From Duganella sp. BJB480 (GTDB lineage Bacteria > Pseudomonadota > Gammaproteobacteria > Burkholderiales > Burkholderiaceae_D): 64,000 bases of DNA. Shown one piece after another: positions 46,616 through 56,387 of the stretch. The stretch spans positions 124,001 to 188,000 of the forward strand of contig QVIN01000003.1 of assembly GCA_003416985.1 (NCBI GenBank), read 5' to 3'. The notes beneath the pieces are model-generated. The model did no database searches and was not told the DNA's origin. It saw only the letters and a program-made list of their open reading frames with translations. Every line of letters begins with the position of its first letter. The first letter of the stretch is position 1. The translations under genes were made by a program, and so were the position numbers.

Positions 46616-47047
46616 ATGAGTATGAATGTCGGCTCCCCAGCCAGCGGTGGCGCGGACCCGGAACCAATGATGGAAATGAATATGACGCCCCTCATCGACG
46701 TGATGCTGGTGCTGATTATCATGATGATCATTACGATTCCAAAGGCCAACCATTCGGTCAACCTGAACATGCCGGTCGGCACCCCGCCGCCGCCAGTCAA
46801 GGAACCAGTGGTCATCACGATTGACGTCGACTTCGACGGTACGATTCTGTGGGATAACGCTGTCGTTCCCGACCGCGGCACCCTGGAAGCGAAACTGACC
46901 GACGTCGCGGCGCAACCAGACCAGCCGGAAGTGCATCTGCGTCCGAACAAGCTGGTCTCGTACAAAGTCGTGGCAGGCGTGATGGCTGCGGCCCAGCGTC
47001 TGGGCGTGACCAAGATTGGCCTGGTCGGCAACGAACAGTTCCAATAA
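46616..47047 (+). CDS. biopolymer transport protein ExbD (second copy)
   Basis: This second ExbD-family protein of 143 residues keeps the helix with the conserved aspartate (MNMTPLIDVMLVLIIMMIITIP). Its periplasmic part differs clearly from the first copy. Clusters with two exbD genes are known from Xanthomonas, where the second copy can be needed for only some substrates. A hairpin lies before and after it, so its expression may be tuned apart from the first exbD. Confidence 0.9.
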   Translation: MSMNVGSPASGGADPEPMMEMNMTPLIDVMLVLIIMMIITIPKANHSVNLNMPVGTPPPPVKEPVVITIDVDFDGTILWDNAVVPDRGTLEAKLTDVAAQPDQPEVHLRPNKLVSYKVVAGVMAAAQRLGVTKIGLVGNEQFQ

Positions 47048-47065
47048 TCAGTTCTATGTTCAACG

Positions 47066-47089
47066 ATAGGCAGGACCATTCCTGCCTAT
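47066..47089 (+). terminator. hairpin after second exbD, partial terminator
   Basis: A perfect 10-bp stem ATAGGCAGGA / TCCTGCCTAT closes a CCAT loop and is followed by TTCGCATTTTG. The interrupted U tract suggests incomplete termination before the TPR gene. Confidence 0.55.
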
Positions 47090-47118
47090 TTCGCATTTTG
47101 ATGAAAGAAAACTTACCC

Positions 47119-48342
47119 ATGACCAAGTTTCGTCTCGCTCATCTCGGCCTGGTAATGGCCGCTATTGGTTTTACTGCAGCAGCTCCTTTGGCAGGTTTTT
47201 CCTCGGTTGCCTACGCGGCCGACGCGGTGCGCGCTGAAATCGGCAAACCATTGCAAGAAGCACAGAAACTGGCTGCGGCAGGCAAGAATAAAGAAGCACT
47301 GGCTAAACTCAAGGAAGCCGATGCTGTCGGTGGCAAATCGCCCAACGAATCGTATCTGATCGAACGCACCCGCGCTTCGGCCGCTGTGGCCGCAGGCGAC
47401 AACGACACGGCCGCAAGGGCCTTCGAAGCGGTCATCAACTCCGGCAAGCTGTCCGCTGCCGAACAACCAAAATTCACCCAGGCCCTGGCCGGTATCTACT
47501 ACCGCGCCAAGGACTATCCAAAGGCCATCACCTGGATCCAGCGCTCGTTGAAGGACAATCCCAACGACGGCCAGATGCACGACCTGCTGATCCAGACCTA
47601 CTACATCAGCGGCAAGCTCAACGAAGCTGCCAAGGAACTGCAATCGTCGAAGGCCGGTTCGGAATCGTCGCTGCAGATGCTGGCCAACATCCAGCTCAAG
47701 CAGAACGACAAGGAAGGCTATGTCCAGACCCTGGAAAAACTGGCCGGTTCCTATCCGAAGACCAGCTACTGGGCCGACCTGCTGAACCGCGTGTCGGGCA
47801 AGCCAGGCTTCTCGTCGACGCTGTCGCTGGACGTGCTGCGCCTGCGCCTGGCCAACGGCCTGCTGGCCAAGCCGGGCGAGTACATGGAAATGTCCCAGCT
47901 GGCACTGCAAGCGGGTAATCCTGCCGAAGCGATCAAGATCATCGACCAGGGCTACAAGAAAGGCGCGCTGGGCACCGGCTCCGACGCCGCCCGCCACCAG
48001 CGTCTGAAAGACCTGGCCGCCAAGACCCAGACCGAGTTCGACACCAAGCAGCCCGCGCTGGAAGCCGAAGCCGTCAAGGCCAAGGACGCCGACGCGCTGG
48101 CCAACATGGGCTACGCCCTGGTTTCCGCAGGCAAGGCCGACAAGGGCCTGGCGCTGCTGGACCAGGCTGTGAAGCTGGGCACCGCGAAGAATCCTGAAGC
48201 GGTCAAGCTGCACCAGGGTATCGCCCAGTTCATCGCCGGCAAGAAGCCTGCCGCGCTGGCCACCCTGAAAACGGTCAAAGGCAAGGACGGCACCGCCGAC
48301 CTGGCCCGCTACTGGACCCTGAACATCAACCACCCGATGTAA
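47119..48342 (+). CDS. secreted TPR-repeat protein
   Basis: The 407-residue protein has a clear signal peptide (MTKFRLAHLGLVMAAIGFTAAAPLAGFSSVAYA). Several TPR-like helical pairs follow, for example AAGKNKEALAKLKEADAVGG, KDYPKAITWIQRSLKDNPNDGQMHDLLIQTYY and NPAEAIKIIDQGYKKG. It is likely periplasmic. Its place after tonB-exbB-exbD-exbD suggests a role with TonB-dependent uptake; TPR proteins linked to TonB systems are known in Shewanella and Vibrio. The start is chosen for the signal peptide, as the ribosome site is weak. Confidence 0.82.
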   Translation: MTKFRLAHLGLVMAAIGFTAAAPLAGFSSVAYAADAVRAEIGKPLQEAQKLAAAGKNKEALAKLKEADAVGGKSPNESYLIERTRASAAVAAGDNDTAARAFEAVINSGKLSAAEQPKFTQALAGIYYRAKDYPKAITWIQRSLKDNPNDGQMHDLLIQTYYISGKLNEAAKELQSSKAGSESSLQMLANIQLKQNDKEGYVQTLEKLAGSYPKTSYWADLLNRVSGKPGFSSTLSLDVLRLRLANGLLAKPGEYMEMSQLALQAGNPAEAIKIIDQGYKKGALGTGSDAARHQRLKDLAAKTQTEFDTKQPALEAEAVKAKDADALANMGYALVSAGKADKGLALLDQAVKLGTAKNPEAVKLHQGIAQFIAGKKPAALATLKTVKGKDGTADLARYWTLNINHPM

Positions 48343-48361
48343 TCCGGCGGTTTCGATGCGC

Positions 48362-48401
48362 AAAAGCGCTGTCCGGCTCCGCGCCGGCCAGCGCTTTTTT
48401 T
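48362..48401 (+). terminator. terminator of the tonB-exb-TPR cluster
   Basis: AAAGCGCTG-T-CCGGC pairs with GCCGG-C-CAGCGCTTT around TCCGC, and seven T follow. It begins 20 bp after the TPR gene stop. Confidence 0.92.
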
Positions 48402-48443
48402 ATGCCCTGACCCCGCATTTCCCTCCGCATTTCCCGCTATAAC

Positions 48444-48472
48444 TGTCGGCTACGGCAAACAAACCGTATAAT
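48444..48472 (+). promoter_or_regulatory. putative promoter of the ribF operon
   Basis: A perfect -10 TATAAT lies at 48467-48472, 33 bp before ribF. At 17 bp upstream the -35 is poor (TGTCGG). A tandem 12-bp repeat, CCGCATTTCCC twice (48413 and 48425), lies just upstream. Confidence 0.45.
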
Positions 48473-48505
48473 CCTTCATTTAGCGACAGTTTCCACCAGA
48501 TTCCC

Positions 48506-49489
48506 ATGAAGGTATTTCGCGGTCTACCCAATGCAGCGGCGCGCGCGCCGTGCGCGCTCACGATCGGCAATTTCGACGGCGTCCACCTCGGCCACCAGGC
48601 CTTGCTGGGCCGCGTGCGCGCAGCCGCCACCAGCCTCGGGCTGGAAGCGGCCGTGATGACCTTCGAGCCGCATCCGCGCGAATTCTTCGCCCAGAAGGCC
48701 GGCGACCTGTCCAAAGCCCCGCCCCGCATCGCCAACCTGCGCGACAAGCTGCAATCGCTGTCCGACAACGGCATCGACCGCGTCATCGTCGAGCACTTCT
48801 CGGCCCATTTCGCCGCGCTCACGCCGCAGGAATTCACCGAAAAGGTGCTGGTCGAAGGCCTGCACGTCAAATGGCTGATGGTCGGCGACGACTTCTGCTA
48901 CGGCGCCCGCCGCGCCGGCAACGTGCAGATGCTGCAGGAAGCGGGCAAGCACTACGGCTTCCACGTCGAGACCCTGCCCACCGTGATGAACGGCAGCACA
49001 CGCATCTCCTCCTCCGCCGTGCGCGCCGCGCTGGCCGAGGGCGACTTCGCGCATGCCGAGGCGCTGCTGGGCCATCCCTACGCCATCTCCGGCCACGTGA
49101 TCCACGGCCAGAAGCTGGGCCGCACACTGGGCTTCCCCACGCTGAACCTGCGCGTGCCGCACCGCCCCGCGCTGGCCGGCATCTTCATCGTGCAGGTGCA
49201 CGGCCTGGCCGAGCGCCCGCTGCCGGCCGTGGCCAGCCTGGGCGTGCGCCCCACCGTCGACGACAGCGGCCGCGTGCTGCTGGAGGTGCACGTGTTCGAC
49301 TTCGCCCAAAGCTGCTACGGCAAACAGGTGCGCGTCGAATTCCTTCACAAGATCCGCGACGAGGAAAAATACGTCGACCTGCCGACGCTGACCGCCGCCA
49401 TCCACCGCGATGCCGACATCGCCCGCGAGTATTTTGCACAATGCGTCAAGGAACGCGAAGGCGCCATCACGGCCACCGACCGAATTTAA
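48506..49489 (+). CDS. ribF: bifunctional riboflavin kinase/FAD synthetase RibF
   Basis: RibF phosphorylates riboflavin to FMN and adenylates FMN to FAD. The 327-residue protein has the N-terminal FAD synthetase domain with [16 protein letters not shown] and the [11 protein letters not shown]-like [13 protein letters not shown] motif. The C-terminal kinase domain (from about residue 185) has [11 protein letters not shown] and GVRPTV. It is the first gene of the conserved ribF-ileS-lspA set. Confidence 0.96.
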   Translation: MKVFRGLPNAAARAPCALTIGNFDGVHLGHQALLGRVRAAATSLGLEAAVMTFEPHPREFFAQKAGDLSKAPPRIANLRDKLQSLSDNGIDRVIVEHFSAHFAALTPQEFTEKVLVEGLHVKWLMVGDDFCYGARRAGNVQMLQEAGKHYGFHVETLPTVMNGSTRISSSAVRAALAEGDFAHAEALLGHPYAISGHVIHGQKLGRTLGFPTLNLRVPHRPALAGIFIVQVHGLAERPLPAVASLGVRPTVDDSGRVLLEVHVFDFAQSCYGKQVRVEFLHKIRDEEKYVDLPTLTAAIHRDADIAREYFAQCVKEREGAITATDRI

Positions 49490-49553
49490 CCGCGCGACCA
49501 GCTACGCGCGCCGGCTACACAGAACTCCCCGAATAAAATCACTGAAGATAACC

Positions 49554-52421
49554 ATGTCCGATAACAAATCCGCAAAGAAGCCTGAAAGTAAATACCCGGT
49601 CAACATGACCGAAACCCCGTTCCCGATGCGCGGCGATATGGCCAAGCGCGAACCCAACTGGGTCAAGGAATGGCAGGACAAGAAAATCTACGAGCGCGTG
49701 CGCAAGGCCGCCGCCGGCCGTCCTAAATTCATCCTGCACGACGGCCCTCCGTACGCCAACGGCGACATCCACATCGGCCACGCCGTCAACAAGATCCTCA
49801 AGGACATGGTGGTCAAGGCCCGCGGCATGGCCGGCTACGACGCGCCCTACGTGCCGGGCTGGGATTGCCACGGCATGCCGATCGAGATCCAGATCGAAAA
49901 ACTGTACGGCAAAAACCTGCCGACCGCCGAAGTGCTGACCAAGGCCCGCGCCTACGCCTACGAGCAGGTCGACCGCCAGCGCAAGGACTTCATCCGCCTG
50001 GGCGTGCTGGGCGAATGGCAGAACCCCTACCTGACCATGAACTACTCGAACGAGGCCGACGAACTGCGCGCCCTCGGCCAGCTGCTGGAGAAGGGCTACG
50101 TCTACCGCGGCCTGAAGCCGGTCAACTGGTGCTTCGACTGCCAGTCCGCCCTGGCCGAAGCCGAGGTGGAATACCAGGACAAGCGCGACCCGGCCATCGA
50201 CGTCGGCTTCAAGTTCGCCGAATTCGACAAGCTGGCCACGGCCTTCGGCATGGACAAGCTGCCGACCGAGAACGGCTTCATCGTCATCTGGACCACCACC
50301 CCGTGGACCATCCCGTCCAACCAGGCGCTGAACGTCAACGCCGAAGTGATCTACTCGCTGGTGCAGACCGAGCGTGACGGCCAGCCCTTGCTGCTGATCC
50401 TGGCGCAGGACCTGGTCGAAGCCTGCCTGGCGCGCTACAAGCTCGAAGGCACCACCATCGCCACCTGCCACGGCGCGGCGCTGGGCGGCATCAGCTTCCG
50501 CCACCCGCTGCATGCCTCGGACGCCTTCTTCGACCGCCTGTCGCCGATGTACCTGGCCGAATACGTGACCACCGAAAGCGGCACCGGCGTGGTGCACTCG
50601 GCACCAGCGTATGGCCTGGACGACTTCATCTCCTGCCGCGCGCACGGCATGAAAGACGAGAACATCCTGACCCCGGTCATGGGCGACGGCAAATTCGCCG
50701 CCTCGCTGCCGCTGTTCGGCGGCATGACGATCTGGGAAGCGTCCAAGCCGATCTGCGCCGCCCTGAAGGAAGCGGGCGCGCTGTTCGAAGTGAAGATGTT
50801 CGACCACAGCTACATGCACTGCTGGCGCCACAAGACGCCGATCATCTACCGCGCCACCTCGCAGTGGTTCGCCGGCATGGATGTGAAGCCGAAGGACGGC
50901 GGCCACACGCTGCGCGAAACCGCATTGAAGGGCATCGACGAGACCAAGTTCTTCCCGGACTGGGGCAAGGCGCGCCTGCACGGCATGATCGCAAACCGTC
51001 CCGACTGGACTCTGTCGCGCCAGCGCCAGTGGGGCGTGCCGATGGCCTTCGTGGTCCACAAGGAAACCGGCGCGCTGCATCCGCGCACCCCGGAACTGCT
51101 GGAACAGGTGGCAAAGCTGATCGAGAAGAGCGGCATCGACGCCTGGTTGGCGCTGGACCTGAAGGACCTGATCGGCGACGAAGCGGCAAGCTACGAAAAG
51201 AACAAGGACACGCTGGATGTGTGGTTCGATTCCGGCTCGACCCACCAGACCGTGCTGCGCGGCTCGCACAAGGAGCAATCGGCCTTCCCGGCGGACCTGT
51301 ACCTGGAAGGCTCGGACCAGCACCGCGGCTGGTTCCATTCCTCGCTGCTGACGTCCTCGATGCTGAACGGCGCCCCGCCGTACAAGGCGCTGCTGACCCA
51401 CGGCTTCGTGGTCGACGGCGAAGGCAAGAAGATGTCCAAGTCGATCGGCAACACCATCGCGCCGCAGGACGTGTGGAACAAGCTGGGCGCCGACATGCTG
51501 CGCCTGTGGGTCGCCACCACCGACTACACCGGCGAGCTGTCGATCTCCGACGAGATCCTCAAGCGAGTGACCGAGGCCTATCGTCGCATCCGCAACACGC
51601 TGCGCTTCCTGCTGGCCAACCTGTCGGACTTCGACGCCGCCAAGGACGCGGTGGCGATCGACGACATGCTGGAGATCGACCGCTACGCCGTCGCCAACAT
51701 GGCGTCGCTGCAGGCGGAAATCGCCGAGCACTACATGCAGTATGAATTCCAGCCGGTCTACTCCAAGCTGCAGAACTTCTGCTCGGAAGACCTGGGCGGC
51801 TTCTACCTGGACGTGCTCAAGGACCGCCTGTACACCACGGCTGTCACCTCGCACGCGCGCCGCTCGGCGCAGACCGCGCTGTGGCACATCACGCAAAGCC
51901 TGCTGCGCGTGATGGCGCCGGCGCTGTCGTTCACGGCGGAAGAGGCATGGGCGATCTTCGCCGGCGAAGAGGCCTACAAGGCCAGCGACGAAACCATCTT
52001 CACGCAGACCTGGTGGAAGCTGCCGGAAGCGTCCGACGCCGCCGCGCTGCTGGCCAAGTACACGGCCCTGCGCGCGGTCCGCAACGACGTCACCAAGCAG
52101 TTGGAAGACGTGCGCACCTCGGGCGCGATCGGCTCCTCGCTGCAGGCGGAACTGACCATCAAGGCCGCCGGCGACAAGTACCAGCTGCTGGCCAGCCTGG
52201 ACGACGACCTGAAGTTCGTCTTCATCACCTCGGCCGCCAAGGCGGTGCAGGTGGCGAGCGAAGCGGAGGAAGCGGTCGAAGTGGCCGCGTCCACGGCGGA
52301 GAAGTGCGAGCGCTGCTGGCACTACCGCGCCGACGTCGGCTCGCACGCCGACCATCCGACCCTGTGCGGCCGTTGCCACAGCAATCTGTTCGGTGCGGGC
52401 GAAAAACGCAAGTTCGCTTAA
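49554..52421 (+). CDS. ileS: isoleucyl-tRNA synthetase
   Basis: IleS charges tRNA-Ile. The 955-residue class I enzyme has the HIGH motif in [14 protein letters not shown] and KMSKS in [13 protein letters not shown]. The editing domain lies between ([29 protein letters not shown]), and the C-terminal zinc-binding cysteines are seen in CERCWHYR and [11 protein letters not shown]. This is the bacterial type I enzyme. I use the ATG at 49554; longer frames run back into ribF. Confidence 0.97.
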   Translation: MSDNKSAKKPESKYPVNMTETPFPMRGDMAKREPNWVKEWQDKKIYERVRKAAAGRPKFILHDGPPYANGDIHIGHAVNKILKDMVVKARGMAGYDAPYVPGWDCHGMPIEIQIEKLYGKNLPTAEVLTKARAYAYEQVDRQRKDFIRLGVLGEWQNPYLTMNYSNEADELRALGQLLEKGYVYRGLKPVNWCFDCQSALAEAEVEYQDKRDPAIDVGFKFAEFDKLATAFGMDKLPTENGFIVIWTTTPWTIPSNQALNVNAEVIYSLVQTERDGQPLLLILAQDLVEACLARYKLEGTTIATCHGAALGGISFRHPLHASDAFFDRLSPMYLAEYVTTESGTGVVHSAPAYGLDDFISCRAHGMKDENILTPVMGDGKFAASLPLFGGMTIWEASKPICAALKEAGALFEVKMFDHSYMHCWRHKTPIIYRATSQWFAGMDVKPKDGGHTLRETALKGIDETKFFPDWGKARLHGMIANRPDWTLSRQRQWGVPMAFVVHKETGALHPRTPELLEQVAKLIEKSGIDAWLALDLKDLIGDEAASYEKNKDTLDVWFDSGSTHQTVLRGSHKEQSAFPADLYLEGSDQHRGWFHSSLLTSSMLNGAPPYKALLTHGFVVDGEGKKMSKSIGNTIAPQDVWNKLGADMLRLWVATTDYTGELSISDEILKRVTEAYRRIRNTLRFLLANLSDFDAAKDAVAIDDMLEIDRYAVANMASLQAEIAEHYMQYEFQPVYSKLQNFCSEDLGGFYLDVLKDRLYTTAVTSHARRSAQTALWHITQSLLRVMAPALSFTAEEAWAIFAGEEAYKASDETIFTQTWWKLPEASDAAALLAKYTALRAVRNDVTKQLEDVRTSGAIGSSLQAELTIKAAGDKYQLLASLDDDLKFVFITSAAKAVQVASEAEEAVEVAASTAEKCERCWHYRADVGSHADHPTLCGRCHSNLFGAGEKRKFA

Positions 52422-52428
52422 TATGAGG

Positions 52429-52456
52429 GCCGCCGTTCCCCACCGGGAGCGGCGGC
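52429..52456 (+). other. stem-loop between ileS and lspA
   Basis: A 12-bp stem (GCCGCCGTTCCC with GGGAGCGGCGGC, one G-U pair) closes a CACC loop. No U tract follows, so an mRNA processing or attenuation role is more likely than termination. Confidence 0.5.
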
Positions 52457-52485
52457 GCCGTCGCCACGAACCACTCTGAAATTTT

Positions 52486-52989
52486 ATGGCCACCAAAAAA
52501 ATCTTTCCGACCAAATCCTCGGGCAGCCTCACGCCCTGGCTGGGCATTGCCGCCATCGTCGTCCTGTTCGACCAGCTGTCCAAGATCACCATCACCAAGA
52601 CCTTCCAGCTCGGCGAAGAGAAAGTCATCACCTCCTTCTTCAACCTGGTGCTGGCCTATAACAAGGGCGCGGCGTTCAGCTTCCTGCAGAACAGCGGCGG
52701 CTGGCAGCGCTACTTCTTCACCGCCATCGCCCTGTGCGCTGCGGCCTGGATCATCGTGCTGCTGAAAAAGCACGGCAGCCAGCGCATGTTCTCGTGGGCG
52801 CTGTCGCTGATCCTGGGCGGCGCCATCGGCAACGTCATCGACCGCATCCTGTACGGCCACGTGGTCGACTTCCTCGATTTCCACTGGAACGGATTGGGCC
52901 ACTTCCCGGCGTTCAACGTCGCCGATTCGGCCATCTGCATCGGCGCGGCGCTGTTCATCCTCGATGAGCTGCGCCGGGTGAACCGCTAA
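52486..52989 (+). CDS. lspA: lipoprotein signal peptidase LspA
   Basis: LspA removes signal peptides from prolipoproteins after diacylglyceryl transfer. The 167-residue inner-membrane protein has four helices. The catalytic aspartates are in the family motifs [17 protein letters not shown] and [15 protein letters not shown]. The NKGAAFSFL segment is also conserved. No strong ribosome site is seen, and a stable stem-loop separates it from ileS. Confidence 0.95.
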   Translation: MATKKIFPTKSSGSLTPWLGIAAIVVLFDQLSKITITKTFQLGEEKVITSFFNLVLAYNKGAAFSFLQNSGGWQRYFFTAIALCAAAWIIVLLKKHGSQRMFSWALSLILGGAIGNVIDRILYGHVVDFLDFHWNGLGHFPAFNVADSAICIGAALFILDELRRVNR

Positions 52990-53004
52990 CTGGGACAGCA
53001 CATC

Positions 53005-54231
53005 ATGATGGAATTGACCGGCAAGAAAATCGTCCTCGGCCTGTCCGGCGGCGTGGCCTGCTACAAGGCGGCGGAACTGTGCCGCGCGCTGACCAAGGCC
53101 GGCGCCTCGGTGCAGGTGGTGATGACCGACGCCGCCACCCACTTCATCACCGCCGTCACCATGCAGGCGCTGTCCGGCAACAAGGTGTTCAGCAGCCAGT
53201 GGGATCCGCGCGTCGACAACAACATGGCCCACATCGACGTCACCCGCGACGCCGACGCCATCCTGGTCGCGCCCTGCTCGGCGGACTTCATGTACAAGCT
53301 GGCGCACGGCGTCTGCGACGACCTGCTGTCGACCATGTGCCTGGCGCGTCCGCGCCTGGTGCCGCTGCTGGTGGCGCCGGCCATGAACGTCGAGATGTGG
53401 CAGAACCCCGCCACCCAGCGCAACGCACAGCAGCTGCGCGACGACGGCATCGTGCTGTTCGGCCCCGCCTCCGGCGACCAGGCCTGCGGCGAGGTGGGCA
53501 TGGGCCGCATGCTGGAACCGGCGCAGCTGCTCGAAGAGCTGATCGCGTCGTTCCAGCCCAAGGTCCTGGCGGGCAAGCGCATCCTGATCACCGCCGGCCC
53601 GACCTTCGAGCCGATCGACCCGGTGCGCGGCATCACCAATCTGTCCTCGGGCAAGATGGGCTACGCCGTGGCGCGCGCCGCGCGCGAAGCCGGCGCCGAG
53701 GTGGTGCTGGTGTCCGGCCCGACCGCGCTGCCGGCGCCGTTCGGCGTCCAGCGCATCAACGTGCAAAGCGCGCTGCAGATGCACGACGCGGTCATGGCCA
53801 ATGTCGACCACCAGCACATCTTCATCGCCGTGGCGGCGGTGGCCGACTGGCGCGTCTCCAACTCCAGCGAGCAGAAACTGAAGAAGAACCCGGACGGCTC
53901 GGTGCCGGACCTGAAGTTCGAACAGAACCCGGACATCCTAGCCAGCGTCGCCGCCCGCACCACGCTGGCCGGCTATCCGTACTGCGTGGGCTTCGCCGCC
54001 GAATCGGAGAACCTGATCCAGTTCGGCGCCGACAAGCGCGAGAAAAAAGGCATCCCCCTGCTAGTGGGGAATATCGGCCACCACACCTTCGGCCAGGACG
54101 ACAACACCATCATCCTGTTCGATGAAAACGGCCACACCATTTTGCCGCGCGCCGACAAGCTCACGCTGGCGCGCCAACTGATTTCCGAGATCTCGAAACG
54201 GATCTCCCAGCACTCCTTATTTGCCAAGTAA
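53005..54231 (+). CDS. coaBC: CoaBC, phosphopantothenoylcysteine synthetase/decarboxylase
   Basis: The bifunctional enzyme makes 4'-phosphopantetheine for CoA. The flavin-dependent decarboxylase half (CoaC, residues 1-185) has GGVACYKAAELCRAL, the histidine in NMAHIDVTRDAD and the PAMNVEMW motif. The synthetase half (CoaB) has ITAGPTFEPIDPVRGITNLSSGKMGYA. At 408 residues it is the usual length. It starts either at 53005 or at the adjacent ATG at 53008. The dut ATG follows its TAA immediately. Confidence 0.96.
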   Translation: MMELTGKKIVLGLSGGVACYKAAELCRALTKAGASVQVVMTDAATHFITAVTMQALSGNKVFSSQWDPRVDNNMAHIDVTRDADAILVAPCSADFMYKLAHGVCDDLLSTMCLARPRLVPLLVAPAMNVEMWQNPATQRNAQQLRDDGIVLFGPASGDQACGEVGMGRMLEPAQLLEELIASFQPKVLAGKRILITAGPTFEPIDPVRGITNLSSGKMGYAVARAAREAGAEVVLVSGPTALPAPFGVQRINVQSALQMHDAVMANVDHQHIFIAVAAVADWRVSNSSEQKLKKNPDGSVPDLKFEQNPDILASVAARTTLAGYPYCVGFAAESENLIQFGADKREKKGIPLLVGNIGHHTFGQDDNTIILFDENGHTILPRADKLTLARQLISEISKRISQHSLFAK

Positions 54232-54681
54232 ATGAAAAACATCGACGTCAAAATCCTCGACCCGCGCATGAAAGACCAGATGCCGGCCTACGCCACGCCA
54301 GGTTCCGCCGGCCTCGATCTGCGCGCCTGCATCGACGCGCCCATGGTCATCGAAGCCGGACAGACCGTGCTGATTCCAACCGGCCTGGCGATCCACGTCG
54401 CCGATCCGGGCTACGCCGCCATGATCCTGCCGCGCAGCGGCATGGGCCACAAAAACGGCATCGTGCTGGGGAATCTGGTAGGCTTGATCGACTCCGACTA
54501 CCAGGGCCAGTTGATGATCTCGACCTGGAACCGCGGCCACAGCGCCTTCACGCTGAACCCGATGGAACGCCTGGCGCAGCTGATCATCGTGCCGGTGCTG
54601 CAGGTGGGCTTCAACGTGGTCGAGGAATTCGGCGACAGCGAGCGCGGTGAAGGCGGTTTTGGCAGCACCGGCAAACACTAA
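54232..54681 (+). CDS. dut: dUTP diphosphatase Dut
   Basis: Dut hydrolyses dUTP to dUMP, keeping uracil out of DNA. The 149-residue subunit has the trimeric dUTPase motifs: [38 protein letters not shown] and a C-terminal [10 protein letters not shown]. The ATG directly abuts the coaBC stop, so the two are translationally coupled as in many proteobacteria. Confidence 0.97.
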   Translation: MKNIDVKILDPRMKDQMPAYATPGSAGLDLRACIDAPMVIEAGQTVLIPTGLAIHVADPGYAAMILPRSGMGHKNGIVLGNLVGLIDSDYQGQLMISTWNRGHSAFTLNPMERLAQLIIVPVLQVGFNVVEEFGDSERGEGGFGSTGKH

Positions 54682-54703
54682 CAAAAACAGACGGAGACAC
54701 CGG

Positions 54704-55804
54704 ATGGTCCAGCAGACGAACAAGATCAACAAACTCGCCCCATTGTCCCTGCTGGCGGCGGCCGCGCTGCTGCCAGCCTGCTCGTCCTTCAAGTCCAAGC
54801 CGGCGCCCGCCCCCGCCGAACCGGTGGTGGCGCGCGTCATCAACGAGGAACCGCCGGTGGTCACCGCCAAGATGGCCGCCGCGCGCGAGGCACTGAGCCA
54901 GATGGTGGCGCTGCAGGACCGCCTGTACCGCATCGCCGGCCCGCTGTTGATCAATAACGCGGACCTGTGCCGCACGCAGGCGCGCAACCTGCTCGGCTTC
55001 ACCGCCAAGAACAAATACTCCTACACCGGCGAATTCGTCGACGCCGCGCAGGCGGTGCTGAACTACGGCGACCGCCTGGAAGTGGCCAGCGTGCTGGCCG
55101 GCAGCGGCGCCGCGCGCGCCGGCCTGCGCCAGGGCGACGGCCTGGTCGCCGCCGAGGGCAAGAGCCTGCCGACCGGCCAGAACGCCGAGACGGCGGCCGC
55201 CGGCATCCTCGGCCCGCTGGTCTCCGGCCACCAGTCGCTCAACCTGATCGTCGCGCGCGACGGCCGCAACCAGGCGCTCAATGTGCCGGTCACGCGCGCC
55301 TGCGCCTTCAAGATCGACATCGGCAATTCGGACAACATCAACGCCTACTCCGACGGCCAGCGCGTGCTGATCACGCGCGGCATGGTCAACTTCGCGCAGA
55401 GCGACGAAGCCATCGCCTACGTGCTGGCCAAGGACATCGCCCACAATGTGCTGGGCCACGCGGCCACCACCCGCTCGGCCTACACGGTCGGCGGCATCAT
55501 CGACAACCTGGTGTCGGTGCGTCCCGACCTGACCATGCTGATCACCACCGGCGGCGTCAAGCCCATGCCGCAGGAGCTCGACGCGGCGGCCGACTACCTG
55601 TCGCTGTACATGGTGGCGCGCGCCGGCTATAGCCTGGACCACGCCCACGCCTTCTGGCAGCGCCTGGCCGGCCAATATCCGGCCACGGTGCTGAACGGGT
55701 ATACTGCCATCCACCCCGCCGTCCACTATCGCCTGTCGGTGATCGACAAGACCATCGCCGAAATCAAAGGCAAGCAGGCGGCCAAGAAACCGCTGGTGCC
55801 ATAA
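54704..55804 (+). CDS. M48-like lipoprotein with PDZ region and degenerate zinc motif
   Basis: The 366-residue protein is a predicted lipoprotein (lipobox LLPAC, Cys26). A PDZ-like region lies at about residues 115-195, and the C-terminal domain resembles M48 metallopeptidases of the LoiP/BepA type (NAYSDGQRVLITRGMVNF, later ELDAAADYLSLYMVARAGYS). The expected zinc motif HExxH reads KDIAH (residues 243-247), losing the first histidine and the catalytic glutamate, while E291 of the third ligand remains. A proteolytically inactive chaperone-like role is possible. GGAG precedes the ATG. Confidence 0.8.
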   Translation: MVQQTNKINKLAPLSLLAAAALLPACSSFKSKPAPAPAEPVVARVINEEPPVVTAKMAAAREALSQMVALQDRLYRIAGPLLINNADLCRTQARNLLGFTAKNKYSYTGEFVDAAQAVLNYGDRLEVASVLAGSGAARAGLRQGDGLVAAEGKSLPTGQNAETAAAGILGPLVSGHQSLNLIVARDGRNQALNVPVTRACAFKIDIGNSDNINAYSDGQRVLITRGMVNFAQSDEAIAYVLAKDIAHNVLGHAATTRSAYTVGGIIDNLVSVRPDLTMLITTGGVKPMPQELDAAADYLSLYMVARAGYSLDHAHAFWQRLAGQYPATVLNGYTAIHPAVHYRLSVIDKTIAEIKGKQAAKKPLVP

Positions 55805-55819
55805 CCCTGAGAGACCGCC

Positions 55820-56212
55820 ATGAACAAACCGGGCCTGTTAGCAATCATCTTGATACTGATGTGTAGCTGGGCCCAGGCGGCGAAGTGGGCCCGGGTGAAG
55901 GGCGATGGCGCCGGCGTCTTCTACATCGACAAGGCCAGCATCATCAAGGCCGACAAGACGCGCAAGGCCTGGTCCATGCGCAGCTTCGGCAAGGCGCAAA
56001 CCACGCCCGAGGGCCGGCCCTACCGCTCGGTCAAGGCGCTGCACCTGTACTCCTGCGAAGACCGCACCACCGTGCTGCTGTCGCAGGTGTTCTACCCCGA
56101 GGCCATGGGCAAGGGCGAGCCGGTCGAAAACTACAAATACGAGAAGTTCAACCCGGAAGACATCGTGCCGGACAGCCCGTTCGACAACGCGCTGTCGGCG
56201 ATCTGCAAGTAG
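55820..56212 (+). CDS. small secreted protein, surface-adhesin E-like
   Basis: The 130-residue protein has a signal peptide (MNKPGLLAIILILMCSWAQA) and a mature part resembling the surface-adhesin E / CNP1-like family: AKWARVKGDGAGVFYIDKASI, then a YRSVKALHLYSCEDRTTVLLSQVFY core with one cysteine and a second near the C terminus (SAICK), which could form a disulfide. Function is not known. It follows the M48-like gene by 15 bp and is probably cotranscribed with it. Confidence 0.7.
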   Translation: MNKPGLLAIILILMCSWAQAAKWARVKGDGAGVFYIDKASIIKADKTRKAWSMRSFGKAQTTPEGRPYRSVKALHLYSCEDRTTVLLSQVFYPEAMGKGEPVENYKYEKFNPEDIVPDSPFDNALSAICK

Positions 56213-56344
56213 CTAGTTCGGGAAGTTGGGGAACACGTTCCCCATCAGCCAGGTCAGGCCCGCGCATGCCAGCACGGCGAGTATCAGCACGATCAACAGG
56301 CGGCCGAATTTGGGCGAGCCGTCGTCTTCCTTGGGAGTGGTCAT
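56213..56344 (-). CDS. 43-residue single-span membrane protein
   Basis: This short gene encodes a charged N-terminal tail (MTTPKEDDGSPKFGR), one hydrophobic helix (LLIVLILAVLACAGLTWLMG) and a short tail NVFPNFPN. AGGA lies 8 bp before the ATG. Its stop directly abuts the stop of the convergent upstream gene (TAGCTA). It is divergent from xdhC, 43 bp away. Function unknown; the composition and ribosome site support it as a real small membrane protein. Confidence 0.6.
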   Translation of the reverse strand: MTTPKEDDGSPKFGRLLIVLILAVLACAGLTWLMGNVFPNFPN

Positions 56345-56387
56345 GGCAGTTCCTGCAAGCTTTAGAGAGCCGTAGTATATTCCATCC

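Noticed and set aside
49539-52643. A 1034-codon open frame opposite ileS on the minus strand
   Set aside because: It lies wholly antisense to a clear isoleucyl-tRNA synthetase, is made of His/Arg/Gln/Val-rich low-complexity sequence without domains, and is a by-product of high GC third positions.
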